35,159 nucleotides of DNA, taken from an uncultured Sellimonas sp. (lineage in GTDB: Bacteria; Bacillota; Clostridia; Lachnospirales; Lachnospiraceae). The position numbers and the translations under genes are program-made. The stretch spans positions 1 to 35,159 of the forward strand of contig CAJFMZ010000005.1 of the NCBI GenBank assembly GCA_904393575.1, read 5' to 3'. A model generated the notes under the pieces. It saw only the letters and a program-made list of their open reading frames with translations, ran no database searches and was not told where the DNA came from. This document shows positions 18,464-27,762 of this stretch, one piece after another (within the stretch, counting starts at the first letter, position 1; each line of letters starts with the position of its first letter).

Positions 18464-19145
18464 CTATTGCAATGTCATCATATACGCAGTCCAAAAGCTT
18501 GTTGTTAATCTTCTGTGCATTCTTGATATCACGCTCTCGCAAAGCCTGGTAGAGTGTCTCGTGATACGGCATGCTTGCCTTAAACGGATCTTCGATATCC
18601 AGAGGGAACTGCCAGAGCTTGTCCGTATAATCATCCAGTACTTTCAGCATCGCATAGAATACCTTGTTGTGGCACATCTGATAAATCTTCTCGTGAAATG
18701 CCTTGTCCTCCTCGGTATCCCGCTCATTAGCCCAGACCTTCTTCATGAGGATCTCTGTGATCTCTCCCAGCTCATCCATCTCCTGGTCTGTGGCATTTCT
18801 CACGACCATGGCCATCAGCTCTGTCTCCATCGCTCTCCTGGCCTCCAGCGCCTCGATGAGAGACTCTCTTTCCATCGTAAAACCGATCAGTGATTCGAGT
18901 GCCGTTGTCTTTCTCCCGCGGTCTCCTACAAATATGCCTTTCCCGTTCTTCACTTCCACGATGCCTTCCGCCTCCAGAGTCTTCACAGCCTCCCGAAGCG
19001 CCGTCCTGCTGACCTGCATCATCTCAATGAACTGTCCCTGGGAAGGAAGCCTGTCACCCTCCTTCAGATCATGTTCCTCTATATAGCTTTGAATGTACTT
19101 GATAATTTCTGATTGTAAAGAAACTCTTTTGATCGGTTTCGCCAT
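18453..19145 (-). CDS. GntR-family transcriptional regulator, FadR/FCD subfamily
   Basis: wHTH IIKYIQSYIEEHDLKEGDRLPSQGQFIEMMQVSRTALREAVKTLEAEGIVEVKNGKGIFV followed by FCD-type helical domain. ATG 19145 preferred over 19205. Confidence 0.9.
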   Translation of the reverse strand: MAKPIKRVSLQSEIIKYIQSYIEEHDLKEGDRLPSQGQFIEMMQVSRTALREAVKTLEAEGIVEVKNGKGIFVGDRGRKTTALESLIGFTMERESLIEALEARRAMETELMAMVVRNATDQEMDELGEITEILMKKVWANERDTEEDKAFHEKIYQMCHNKVFYAMLKVLDDYTDKLWQFPLDIEDPFKASMPYHETLYQALRERDIKNAQKINNKLLDCVYDDIAIAHQ

Positions 19146-19238
19146 CCCTGTTCTCCCTGTCATGTTCCTTGCAACCATTATATACTTCTTCCAATTCCTC
19201 GTCAACTCATTTCTATTTTTTATCTATTTTGAACAATT

Positions 19239-20039
19239 TCAGGCTTCTCTCCACATCTTTGCCAGTTCCTCAATGGAGGAGAAGAGATAATCCGGACCAT
19301 ATTCACAAGCCTCTGCCTCCTGCCGGGTCGTCTCTCCGGTCAGTACCAGGGCGGTCTCCACACCGGTCCTGTGTCCACATAAAATGTCCGTATAGAGCCG
19401 ATCCCCCACAATCAGTGTCTGCTCTTTGAAAAAATGATTCAGTTTCAGAGAGTACTCTACCATGGCCGGCCCTGGTTTCCCCATATATTCCGGCTGTCTT
19501 TTCACGGCATGCTCCAGCATCTGGCAGATGGCTCCGCAGTCCGGTACATAACCAAATTCGATCGGACAGACATAATCCAGGTTCGTGGCGATATATCCGA
19601 CTTCCGGCCGGGTACTCAGAATCTGGCAGGTATCCTGCAGCTTTTCATAGGTCAGCTGGTTGTCGTAGGATACAAGGACACAGGCAATCTCCGGATCCAG
19701 ACAGTCTGTCGTCACCCGGATTCCATTGCGCTTCAGCTCCCTGAGCAGGGATTTGGTACCCATCACATAAATCAATGCTCCATCGTAATGCTTTTTCAAG
19801 TACTGTACCGTGACAAAAGAAGCCGTAATGAAATTGGAGTAATCTGTCATGATTCCCATATTCTGAAAGGAACGAATATAATCTTCGATGCTGCGGGTGG
19901 AATTGTTGGTAATGAAGACAAACTGCCCGCCGCTGTCTTTGACGTCTTTCAGAAATTCCCTGGTACCGCTGATCAGTCTCTGTCCGATGCAGACGGTACC
20001 ATCTATATCCAGAAGAAAGAGTTTCTTATTTTTCAGCAT
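19239..20039 (-). CDS. HAD-IIA family sugar-phosphate phosphatase (NagD-like)
   Basis: FLLDIDGTVCIGQRLI, FITNNSTRS, GKPGPAMVEYSL, IVGDRLYTDILCGHRTGVETALVLTGE. Confidence 0.93.
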   Translation of the reverse strand: MLKNKKLFLLDIDGTVCIGQRLISGTREFLKDVKDSGGQFVFITNNSTRSIEDYIRSFQNMGIMTDYSNFITASFVTVQYLKKHYDGALIYVMGTKSLLRELKRNGIRVTTDCLDPEIACVLVSYDNQLTYEKLQDTCQILSTRPEVGYIATNLDYVCPIEFGYVPDCGAICQMLEHAVKRQPEYMGKPGPAMVEYSLKLNHFFKEQTLIVGDRLYTDILCGHRTGVETALVLTGETTRQEAEACEYGPDYLFSSIEELAKMWREA

Positions 20040-20772
20040 GTTCCACCTGCCCGCGGATGAAAGCTGCCGTATCCGGGTAATTCGTAATTACGGCTTCCAG
20101 TCCCGCTTCGATAAAATATTTCATATCCTCTTCACGGTTCACCGTCCAGACACGGACTTTCAGTCCGCTCTCCTGATAACGTTTCAGGAAATCCGACATA
20201 TACAGGTGATATACCGCAGGATGCAGTCCCTGTACCCCTGTCCGGGCTGCATACTGTTCTACGTCCAGTATCACGTCTCCGTACAGGTACGCCGTCTCCG
20301 CCTCCGGATCCAGCCGTCTCACTTCCTGGACACTGTAATGATTGAAGGACGAATAAATGACCCGGTCTTCCATCCCGGCCTTCTTTACGATTTCCATCGT
20401 CTTTTTCTCAATTTCCGGATACCAGAAAATTCCTGTTTTTAACTCAATATTGACTTCCATGTTTCCCGGCTTTACCAGCTCAAGCACCTCTTCCAGGGTT
20501 GGGATTTTCTCCCCTTTGTATGCTTCCATATGATTGTCAAAGGACAGTTCCTTGAGCTCTTTTAGCGTGTAATCCCGGACAAATCCGGTTCCTGTGCCGG
20601 TCCTGTCTATTTTCTCATCGTGTATGACCACCACTTCTCCGTCTTTTGTCAGCTGCACATCCAGCTCAATCCCATCTGCCCCCTGCTTTTCTGCCAGTCT
20701 GAAAGCCGCCAGTGTATTTTCCGGTGTATATCCGCTTGCTCCTCTGTGTGCAAAAATCTTTACATGCTTCAT
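20026..20772 (-). CDS. Glycerophosphodiester phosphodiesterase
   Basis: FAHRGASGYTPENTLAAFRLAEKQGADGIELDVQLTKDGEVVVIHDEKIDRTG is the GDPD signature; start at ATG 20772 after GGAGGG; 3' end overlaps the HAD gene start by 14 nt. Confidence 0.95.
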   Translation of the reverse strand: MKHVKIFAHRGASGYTPENTLAAFRLAEKQGADGIELDVQLTKDGEVVVIHDEKIDRTGTGTGFVRDYTLKELKELSFDNHMEAYKGEKIPTLEEVLELVKPGNMEVNIELKTGIFWYPEIEKKTMEIVKKAGMEDRVIYSSFNHYSVQEVRRLDPEAETAYLYGDVILDVEQYAARTGVQGLHPAVYHLYMSDFLKRYQESGLKVRVWTVNREEDMKYFIEAGLEAVITNYPDTAAFIRGQVEHAEK

Positions 20773-20820
20773 GATGCATCCCTCCTGTATTCTATTCATA
20801 TCATAATCTCATATTCTGAC

Positions 20821-20872
20821 GATAAAGAAAAGCGTGCCGAAATCCTTTTACGTTGTTTCAGACACGCTTTTC
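20821..20872 (-). terminator. Rho-independent terminator of Ugp-like ABC operon
   Basis: AAAAGCGTG(20828-20836)/CACGCTTTT(20863-20871), continuing with partial inner pairing; minus-strand 3' end CTTTTCTTT. Confidence 0.7.
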
Positions 20873-20908
20873 CAAATAACCGGATGTACATCCATCCTTC
20901 TTTATCCC

Positions 20909-22315
20909 TTAGCCGTTTACAAGATTGTACTCTTCTATCGTATCATTGATCTCATCCGCCATGTTTTTGACCGCCTCTTCCGGCGTTACATTTCCATTTA
21001 ACATATCTTCAATCTGAGTCTCAACGATCTGACGGGATTCCGGGAACACACTTAAAAGTGCTCCTGCGGATTCCGGTGTGGAATCATGCAGCTGATCCAG
21101 TGCTGTCTGGAACTGTGGATACTGTGCAATGTTGTCTTTGAAGATCTGCTCATCCTGCGCTGCCGTAACGATCGGGAAATATCCTGTCTGGGCATTCCAG
21201 TATGCCTGAGACTCCGGTGAAATGAGGAACTTGATAAATTTCCATGTTGCAGCGGCTTTTTTCTCGTCTTTATTATTCAGAGCCCACAGGGATGCGCCTC
21301 CGATCGAAACTCCGCCTTTGTCATCTTCGCTGACTGCCGGATAGTAAGCGGTTCCCACTTCAAAACGTCCGCCGCTGTCTTCCAGCACCTGTTTCAGAGA
21401 AGCTGTAGAGCCAAGCATCATTGCGGCTTTTCCTGACGTAAAGTCTGTGGTTGCCGTATCACTTCCAGAACGTCCCACATTCGGAGCGTAGCCTTCCTTA
21501 TAGAGGTCATTCCATGCATTTAAAATGTTCAGGCCGCCGCCATTTTCATCAAATTCAACCTTGGTCGCTGCCTTTTCACGGCCATTTCCATTGTTTACCA
21601 TATCAAGGCCTTGTTTGCAGAGGAACTGTTCGAAATACCATCCATAAATGCTGATCGCGATGACTTCCTGGGCGCCGCCCTTCTCCTTCAGTGCGTCACC
21701 TACTTTGGCGATTTCCGGAAGACTGGACGGGATATCTGTGATTCCAGCCGCGTCAAACATATCCTTGTTATAGTACAGAAGCGGTGTGGAAGAATTAAAC
21801 GGCATGGAGTACATGGTTCCGTCCTCTGTCGTATAATATGCTGCCACGTTTGGTTCAATCTGGGAAATATCATATCCATCCGCATCGATCATTTCCTGCA
21901 TCGGGATGACCCATCCGGAATCGATCATGAAACGGGTTCCCAGGTCATAGATCTGCACAAGATCCGCACCCATATTTCCGATCTGCGCACTTTTCAGCTT
22001 GTTGATCGTATCATCGTACTCTCCCTGGTATACGGCATCTACCTTGATCCCGTCTTCATTTTCTTCATTAAATTTGTTCACCAGGTAATCCATAGCCTCG
22101 CCATTGACACCGCCCATGGAATGCCAGAATGTAATAGTCGTCCCCTTTGTGTCAACATTTTTGAAATCGTCTGTGATCACACCGGATCCGCTTTGTTCTC
22201 CTCCTTCTGCAGTCTGTCCATTCATTTCGGAGGCTGTCTTGCCGCTGCCGCAGCCCACAAGGGCAGAAGCAGTCATCAAAGCAGCAAGCATTGCTGCGAT
22301 TACTCGTTTTTTCAT
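20909..22315 (-). CDS. Carbohydrate / glycerol-3-phosphate-type ABC transporter substrate-binding lipoprotein (UgpB-like)
   Basis: Lipobox SALVGCGS; ITFWHSMGGVNGEAMDYLVNKFNEEN...MPFNSSTPLLYYNKDMFDAAGI resembles UgpB-class SBPs. Confidence 0.92.
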   Translation of the reverse strand: MKKRVIAAMLAALMTASALVGCGSGKTASEMNGQTAEGGEQSGSGVITDDFKNVDTKGTTITFWHSMGGVNGEAMDYLVNKFNEENEDGIKVDAVYQGEYDDTINKLKSAQIGNMGADLVQIYDLGTRFMIDSGWVIPMQEMIDADGYDISQIEPNVAAYYTTEDGTMYSMPFNSSTPLLYYNKDMFDAAGITDIPSSLPEIAKVGDALKEKGGAQEVIAISIYGWYFEQFLCKQGLDMVNNGNGREKAATKVEFDENGGGLNILNAWNDLYKEGYAPNVGRSGSDTATTDFTSGKAAMMLGSTASLKQVLEDSGGRFEVGTAYYPAVSEDDKGGVSIGGASLWALNNKDEKKAAATWKFIKFLISPESQAYWNAQTGYFPIVTAAQDEQIFKDNIAQYPQFQTALDQLHDSTPESAGALLSVFPESRQIVETQIEDMLNGNVTPEEAVKNMADEINDTIEEYNLVNG

Positions 22316-22339
22316 AGATGTTTACTCCTTTTCTTTTCC

Positions 22340-22368
22340 GCCGGTTCCTCTGATCATTCAGGACCGGC
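22340..22368 (-). other. Intercistronic hairpin between UgpE-like and UgpB-like genes
   Basis: GCCGGT(22340-22345)/ACCGGC(22363-22368) plus inner CCT/AGG pairing with one bulge; no U-tract. Confidence 0.55.
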
Positions 22369-22404
22369 ATCTGACTTCCTGTGATATATGTGAACAGATC
22401 AGTC

Positions 22405-23322
22405 TTATCCTTTGACTGCACCTGAAAACATTCCGCTGATGAGCTGTTTCTGTCCTACGATAAAAATAACCATAGACGGAACAATGATCGCTACGACACC
22501 TGCCATCATCAGCGTAATGGACTGGGCGTCTACACTGTTCAGCATACTGATACCAATCTGTACGGTACGCATTTCTTCGGATCCTGTTACCAGGAGCGGC
22601 CACATGTACATATTCCATGCATTGATGAACGTATAAACGGCCATGGCCCCGATTGCGGACTTTGTCAGAGGAATCAGAATCTTTACAATAAACCGTAAGT
22701 TCCCGCATCCATCCAGTTTTGCCGATTCATAAAGCGAAATCGGGAAGGTCATATAAAACTGGCGGAAGAGGAAGATCCCCATTGCGGATGTCAAAGACGG
22801 AAGAATCAATACCAGATAGGTATCCAGGATTCCCCAGCTGCTGACTGTCAGGTAGTTGGAAATAATGACCGCCTCTCCCGGAACCATCATGGTTGCCATC
22901 ACCAGCATAAAGAGGAAGTTCTTGCCTTTAAATTCCAAAAAGGAAAACGCAAAAGCCGCCAGCGAACAGGTGATGACCTGACCAAGTGTAATGCATCCTG
23001 CTACAAGAAAGGAATTCACAATAAACCTTACAAGAGGAACCTGCGTAAACGCACGGACATAATTATCAAGGGTCGGATGGGACGGAAGGATATTCATGTC
23101 CATGGTAAACAGCTCTTCTCCCGACATAAGAGAAACGCTGATCGAGTACAGAAGTGGAAACAGTATGAACAATGCAAAGACAATGTTCAGTCCCACAAGT
23201 ACCACTTTACGGATTCTTTTCTTTCTCAGAGCACGGGCATTCATCAGCCGGTGAAGCCGTTCAACTTCTTCTGCATTGTATGAGTCGTACTCCATCGTAA
23301 TTGTACTATTCATCCCAGCCAT
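22405..23322 (-). CDS. Carbohydrate ABC transporter permease (UgpE/MalG-like)
   Basis: SFLEFKGKNFLFMLVMATMMVPGEAVIISNYL...LFRQFYMTFPISLYESAKLDGCGNLRFIVKILIPLTKSA (EAA loop). Confidence 0.93.
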   Translation of the reverse strand: MAGMNSTITMEYDSYNAEEVERLHRLMNARALRKKRIRKVVLVGLNIVFALFILFPLLYSISVSLMSGEELFTMDMNILPSHPTLDNYVRAFTQVPLVRFIVNSFLVAGCITLGQVITCSLAAFAFSFLEFKGKNFLFMLVMATMMVPGEAVIISNYLTVSSWGILDTYLVLILPSLTSAMGIFLFRQFYMTFPISLYESAKLDGCGNLRFIVKILIPLTKSAIGAMAVYTFINAWNMYMWPLLVTGSEEMRTVQIGISMLNSVDAQSITLMMAGVVAIIVPSMVIFIVGQKQLISGMFSGAVKG

Positions 23323-23323
23323 C

Positions 23324-24193
23324 TTAATATTTGACTCCTTTCTTCTCAATTTTGAACATCACAAGCGTCAATGCCATGATGATCAGGAACAGTACAACGG
23401 ACTGTGCCGCCGCACTTCCAAACCGGTAGTTAAAAAACGCATCTCTGTAAATCGAGTATACGATTACGTTCGTGGCTTCTCCAGGACCTCCGGCAGTCAG
23501 AATTTTGATCTGTCCGAAGGACTGGAATGCCTGGATAATATTGACTACGAGTGTATAGAACATGATCGGGCTTAATCCCGGAAGCGTCAGACGGAAAAAT
23601 TTCTGAATACCGTTTGCACCATCGACGGAAGCACGCTCATAGATGGACTCATCGATATTTCCAAGCCCGGCTGAAAAATACAGGAAATTGATTCCGCTGT
23701 TCAGCCATGCTGTAAGCACTGCCACACAGATCAGTGCGTACTTCGGATCAGCGATCCAGTTGATATCCAGACCCGTCAGTTTATTCAGAATACCGATCGT
23801 CGGGTTCAGGATAATCTTGAAAATCATCGCCGCGCCGCTGGATGCGATCGCCATCGGAAGTGCGTAGGAGGTACTAAAAACCCGGATTCCCGGAAATGCC
23901 TTGCTGCAAAGTACTGCACCTACAAGACCGATCAGCATGCTGCCGATTACAACGATTACAACAAAAATGACTGTCACAAAAAGGCTGTTATAAAATGATT
24001 CCGATGTCAGCAGATCCGCATAGTTTTTCAGCCCTACAAACACTTTTGCCTGTCCAAGCTTGTCTGTCAGAAACAGGCTCAGGTAAATGGTTTTCACAAA
24101 TGGATAAAACAGGAAAACCGCAAATACCAGAAAGCAGGGAATTAAATAAAAATATGCGTTTCTGCCTTTCGTTTTCTCCATCAACTGTTTCAT
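23324..24193 (-). CDS. Carbohydrate ABC transporter permease (UgpA/MalF-like)
   Basis: YFYLIPCFLVFAVFLFYPFVKTIYLSLF...SIYERASVDGANGIQKFFRLTLPGLSP (EAA loop). Start overlaps ugpC-like stop (ATGA). Confidence 0.93.
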   Translation of the reverse strand: MKQLMEKTKGRNAYFYLIPCFLVFAVFLFYPFVKTIYLSLFLTDKLGQAKVFVGLKNYADLLTSESFYNSLFVTVIFVVIVVIGSMLIGLVGAVLCSKAFPGIRVFSTSYALPMAIASSGAAMIFKIILNPTIGILNKLTGLDINWIADPKYALICVAVLTAWLNSGINFLYFSAGLGNIDESIYERASVDGANGIQKFFRLTLPGLSPIMFYTLVVNIIQAFQSFGQIKILTAGGPGEATNVIVYSIYRDAFFNYRFGSAAAQSVVLFLIIMALTLVMFKIEKKGVKY

Positions 24194-25329
24194 TGCTGAC
24201 CTCCATGATAAAAAATATTTTTCTCTGTATCTGCATCAAAAAAATGTACCCGGTTCATATCCACATACAATGTCATTTCATCTCCCGGTTCCCCTGACGC
24301 ATCTACCGAAAGACGTGCCGCATATTCGCCGGCCCGGCGTTCTTTCAGATAGAAGATGGATTCTGCGCCAAGCATTTCCCTGACTACAATCGTCCCGGTC
24401 ATTCTGCATCTGGACGCATCCAGATTGGCGTGCTCTTCCTTTAAAGTCTCCGAAAAATGTTCCGGCCGGACGCCGAGAATCACCTTTTTATCCGCATACT
24501 GACCTGCCAGCAGCGCCGCTTTCCCCTGCGGAACTTCCAGCTTCTGTCCGGATGCCAGAACGAAGTCAACGCCGGTGCCGTTTTTCTGAATGGTCCCCTC
24601 CATAAAATTCATGGAAGGAGAACCAATGAATCCTGCCACGAACAGATCTGCCGGATCCGCATAGATGGCTCTTGGTGCGTCCGCCTGGCGGATGAATCCG
24701 TCCTTCATGACAACGATGCGCGTTCCAAGCGTCATGGCCTCTGTCTGGTCATGAGTGACATAGATAATGGTTGTCCCCAGCCGCTTATGTAAATCTGCAA
24801 GCTCAACCCGCATCTGCGCCCTCAGTTTGGCATCCAGATTGGATAAAGGCTCATCCATCAGGAATGCTTTTGGCTGTCTCATAATGGCACTTCCGATGGC
24901 AACCCGCTGCTTTTGTCCACCGGAAAGCTGTCCCGGTCTTCGTTTTAAGAGGGATTCAATACCTAGAACGGCTGCCACCTCATGCACTTTCTTATCAATT
25001 TCTTTTTTCGGAACTTTCCGGATCTGAAGAGCAAATGCCATATTGTCATATACAGACATCTGCGGATATAATGCATAATTCTGAAAAACCATGGACAGAT
25101 CTCTGTCTTTTGGTTCCACATAGTTGCAGAGCTGCTTGTCAATCCAAAGTTCTCCGCTCGTGATTTCCTCCAGCCCCGCAATCATTCGAAGTGTTGTCGA
25201 TTTCCCACAGCCGGACGGTCCGACAAAGATAACAAACTCACTGTCATGGATTTCCAGATTAAAATCCTTTACCGCGTAATGTTCCTTGTCATAGGATTTG
25301 CATACATTTCTCAATGTAATTTCTGACAC
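24190..25329 (-). CDS. Carbohydrate ABC transporter ATP-binding protein (UgpC/MsmK-like)
   Basis: Walker A GPSGCGKSTTLRMIAGL, LSGGQKQRVAIGSAI, MDEPLSNLDAKLRAQMR, C-terminal TOBE region; GTG start with GGGAGG RBS. Confidence 0.94.
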   Translation of the reverse strand: MSEITLRNVCKSYDKEHYAVKDFNLEIHDSEFVIFVGPSGCGKSTTLRMIAGLEEITSGELWIDKQLCNYVEPKDRDLSMVFQNYALYPQMSVYDNMAFALQIRKVPKKEIDKKVHEVAAVLGIESLLKRRPGQLSGGQKQRVAIGSAIMRQPKAFLMDEPLSNLDAKLRAQMRVELADLHKRLGTTIIYVTHDQTEAMTLGTRIVVMKDGFIRQADAPRAIYADPADLFVAGFIGSPSMNFMEGTIQKNGTGVDFVLASGQKLEVPQGKAALLAGQYADKKVILGVRPEHFSETLKEEHANLDASRCRMTGTIVVREMLGAESIFYLKERRAGEYAARLSVDASGEPGDEMTLYVDMNRVHFFDADTEKNIFYHGGQQ

Positions 25330-25393
25330 GGCTCTTTTCCTCCCTTTCTATCTTCTATACTCTTTTTCCCACATTTCTTTCACAACATTAAGC

Positions 25394-25448
25394 ATTATAT
25401 TTATTCAACATCAATGTTTGATTGACTTTGGGTTAAATGCAGGTTAAA
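25394..25448 (-). promoter_or_regulatory. Putative regulated promoter of Ugp-like ABC operon
   Basis: -10 TATAAT (25394-25399) without good -35; palindrome ATCAA-TGT-TTGAT (25410-25422) and two GGTTAAA repeats 11 bp apart (25431, 25442). Confidence 0.45.
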
Positions 25449-25579
25449 AATATTTTTTTCAAAATTCCCTTGATTTTCCGCCATTTTCTCCGAGTTTTGT
25501 GGGAAATCCCGGTTATCCAACGCTCTGTTTTTTGTTAAGTTTCTGTTACAGAATGTAAAATTCATGCGTGTTTTTGCAT

Positions 25580-25619
25580 AAATAAAAACAGACAGAAGTC
25601 CTTTGTCTTCTGCCTGTTT
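25580..25619 (-). terminator. Rho-independent terminator (possibly bidirectional) after pepV-like gene
   Basis: AAACAGACAGAAG(25586-25598)/CTTCTGCCTGTTT(25607-25619); minus-strand 3' side CTGTTTTTATTTATG. Confidence 0.82.
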
Positions 25620-25654
25620 CCTTTCTTTCCATTCTATATTTATGAATTTCTTCT

Positions 25655-27019
25655 CTATTTTTTTGCAAGCTCCGCCATGGCCGCAGCGGTCAGCTCGATG
25701 GATTTCATCAGATTTTCCACCGTCATCTGTTCGTTCGGCTGATGCGCCACATCCGGTTCTCCTGGAAACATCGGGCCAAATGCCACCATGTTTTTGAACA
25801 TCTTTGCATAAGTACCTCCGCCGATTGCTTTCGGTTCCGCCTTTTCTCCGGTACCTTCCTGATATACTTCCATCAGCTTCTGTACCAGCTCCGAGTCTTT
25901 TGGCACATAGAGCATCTCTGTCGTCCTGTGTTCCAGAATCTCCATGCCGTAGGATGCAAGAGCCTCCTTCATCTTCTGGTACACCAGATTTGCATCTCCG
26001 TTCTTTGGATAACGGATATCAAGGTTGAGGCTCATCTCCTCCTCTGTATAATCGATGACTCCCAGATTCACCGTGGTCTCTCCAGTCTCCTCATCACGGA
26101 AACAGATTTCAAGCGTCTCACCATTCGTCTCCGTACCGATCTTCTCTGTGACAAAATCAGCAAGTTTCTGGAAATCTCCTCCGATTCCCAGCCCCCGGAC
26201 TGCAGCCATCAGCTTTATGACCGCATTCTCCCCAAGCTCCGGCCTGCTTCCGTGAGCGCTGACTCCTTCTGCTTCGATGATTGTCTTTCCATCTTCAATT
26301 TCTACAGATAACCCCGGATGAACTTCCATTTCATGCTCCCCTTCCAACACGAGTCTGCAGTGGAGAGGTACGATGTTTCCGGCAGTTCCACCGTGAAATT
26401 CCAGTACCCGGATCCCACCCTGCTGCGGAGATTTCTTTCCTCCGATCACCGTAGTCATTCCTTTTTCAAAGAAAATCAACGGATACTCCGCATCCGGTGT
26501 AATACCAAGCACTGGTGCTTCCTGTCCTGCCTCCACGTAATGTTTGATGCAGTCACATCCGCGCTCCTCATTGGTTCCAAAAATCACACGGATCCTGCGG
26601 TCTATCGGAAGTCCCAGCTCCTGAATGGCCTTCATTGCATAGATGGCTCCGATGGTCGGTCCTTTGTCATCTGCCACGCCTCTTCCGTAGAGAACACCAT
26701 CATGAATCTCCGCCCCAAACGGCGGGTACTTCCAGTCATCTCCTACCGGAACAACATCCAGATGTCCGAGCACAGCGATCATCTCACTGCCTTCTCCCAT
26801 CTCCACATAACCAGCCTTGTTATCCACATTGACAGCTCTGAATCCGAGTGTTTTCCCCAGATTCAACGCAAACTCCAACGCTTCCTTTGGGCCTTTGCCG
26901 TAAGGGGCTCCTTCTTCCGGTTCCCCGCCTACACTGTCAATCCTGATACAGTCCTGAATACCGCCAATGATCTCGTCCTGCATCTGCCGGATCTTTTCTC
27001 TTAATGCTGTATAATCCAT
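25655..27019 (-). CDS. Sapep/PepV-type M20 dipeptidase
   Basis: EPEEGAPYGKGPKEALEFALNLGKTLGFRAVNVDNKAGYVEMGEGSEMIAVLGHLDVVPVGDDWKYPPFGAEIHDGVLYGRGVADDKGPTIGAIYAMK is the PepV signature. Start at ATG 27019 (GGAGGAGAC upstream). Confidence 0.94.
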   Translation of the reverse strand: MDYTALREKIRQMQDEIIGGIQDCIRIDSVGGEPEEGAPYGKGPKEALEFALNLGKTLGFRAVNVDNKAGYVEMGEGSEMIAVLGHLDVVPVGDDWKYPPFGAEIHDGVLYGRGVADDKGPTIGAIYAMKAIQELGLPIDRRIRVIFGTNEERGCDCIKHYVEAGQEAPVLGITPDAEYPLIFFEKGMTTVIGGKKSPQQGGIRVLEFHGGTAGNIVPLHCRLVLEGEHEMEVHPGLSVEIEDGKTIIEAEGVSAHGSRPELGENAVIKLMAAVRGLGIGGDFQKLADFVTEKIGTETNGETLEICFRDEETGETTVNLGVIDYTEEEMSLNLDIRYPKNGDANLVYQKMKEALASYGMEILEHRTTEMLYVPKDSELVQKLMEVYQEGTGEKAEPKAIGGGTYAKMFKNMVAFGPMFPGEPDVAHQPNEQMTVENLMKSIELTAAAMAELAKK

Positions 27020-27056
27020 TGCTTGTCTCCTCCTTTTTCCGTCTGGTTCCATGCTG

Positions 27057-27743
27057 CTATTCGTCCTGCGCGTCCGGATATTCATTGCAGAGCAGCCGGT
27101 ACGGTGGTTCATCCTCCTCAATCTTTGGGAAACGGCCTACTTTCTCATAGAAGCGGTTGTCCACGTTGTCGTCATTGCACATGGACACTTCTCCGATCAG
27201 TACATCGCCTGTCCCAGGTTCCACATCAAAATCATGGTACTGATGCGGCCAGAGCGTAATACTCTCGCCCGGATGCAGACGCACTCCGGTTCCCGCCTTG
27301 ACCTGATAGGATCTTCCGTCAGAATTCACCGTCACATCCGTATCTGCAAGTCCCCCTTCTCCATCGTCATTGTACAAATGGATAATCAAGATCCCTCCGC
27401 CACGGTTGATGATATCCTCCGACTTTTTCCAGTGGAAATGCATCGGAGAATGCTGTCCTTCCTTGAGCATCAGAAGCTTTTCCGCATACACCTTTTTGTA
27501 CTTCGGGTTATGCTGGTTTCCGTTCCGGATGGTAATCAGGGAAAATCCGACCTTGTCAAAATCTTCCAGTCCATAGTCCGTAATATCCCAGCCGAGCATA
27601 TTGTCACGGATCTCATCGTACTCGTGACCTTTGCTCTTCCACTCCTCTGGCGTCCAGCCGACAAACGGCGGGAGCTCAAATCCATGCTCCCGGATCAACG
27701 TTTCCATCTCTTTGATGCACTGATTGATTTTTGAACGTTTCAT
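27057..27743 (-). CDS. D-lyxose isomerase family protein (D-lyxose/D-mannose ketol-isomerase, cupin)
   Basis: KLLMLKEGQHSPMHFHWKKSEDIINRGGG and GTGVRLHPGESITLWPHQYHDF are cupin metal motifs characteristic of the D-lyxose isomerase family. Confidence 0.92.
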   Translation of the reverse strand: MKRSKINQCIKEMETLIREHGFELPPFVGWTPEEWKSKGHEYDEIRDNMLGWDITDYGLEDFDKVGFSLITIRNGNQHNPKYKKVYAEKLLMLKEGQHSPMHFHWKKSEDIINRGGGILIIHLYNDDGEGGLADTDVTVNSDGRSYQVKAGTGVRLHPGESITLWPHQYHDFDVEPGTGDVLIGEVSMCNDDNVDNRFYEKVGRFPKIEEDEPPYRLLCNEYPDAQDE

Positions 27744-27762
27744 CTTCTCAAAGCCTCCTGTT

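Noticed and set aside
25449-25579. Possible riboswitch in the long leader of the Ugp-like operon
   Set aside because: No conserved aptamer motif recognised; only short weak stems such as GGGAAATCCC. Covariance search (Infernal/Rfam) would be needed.
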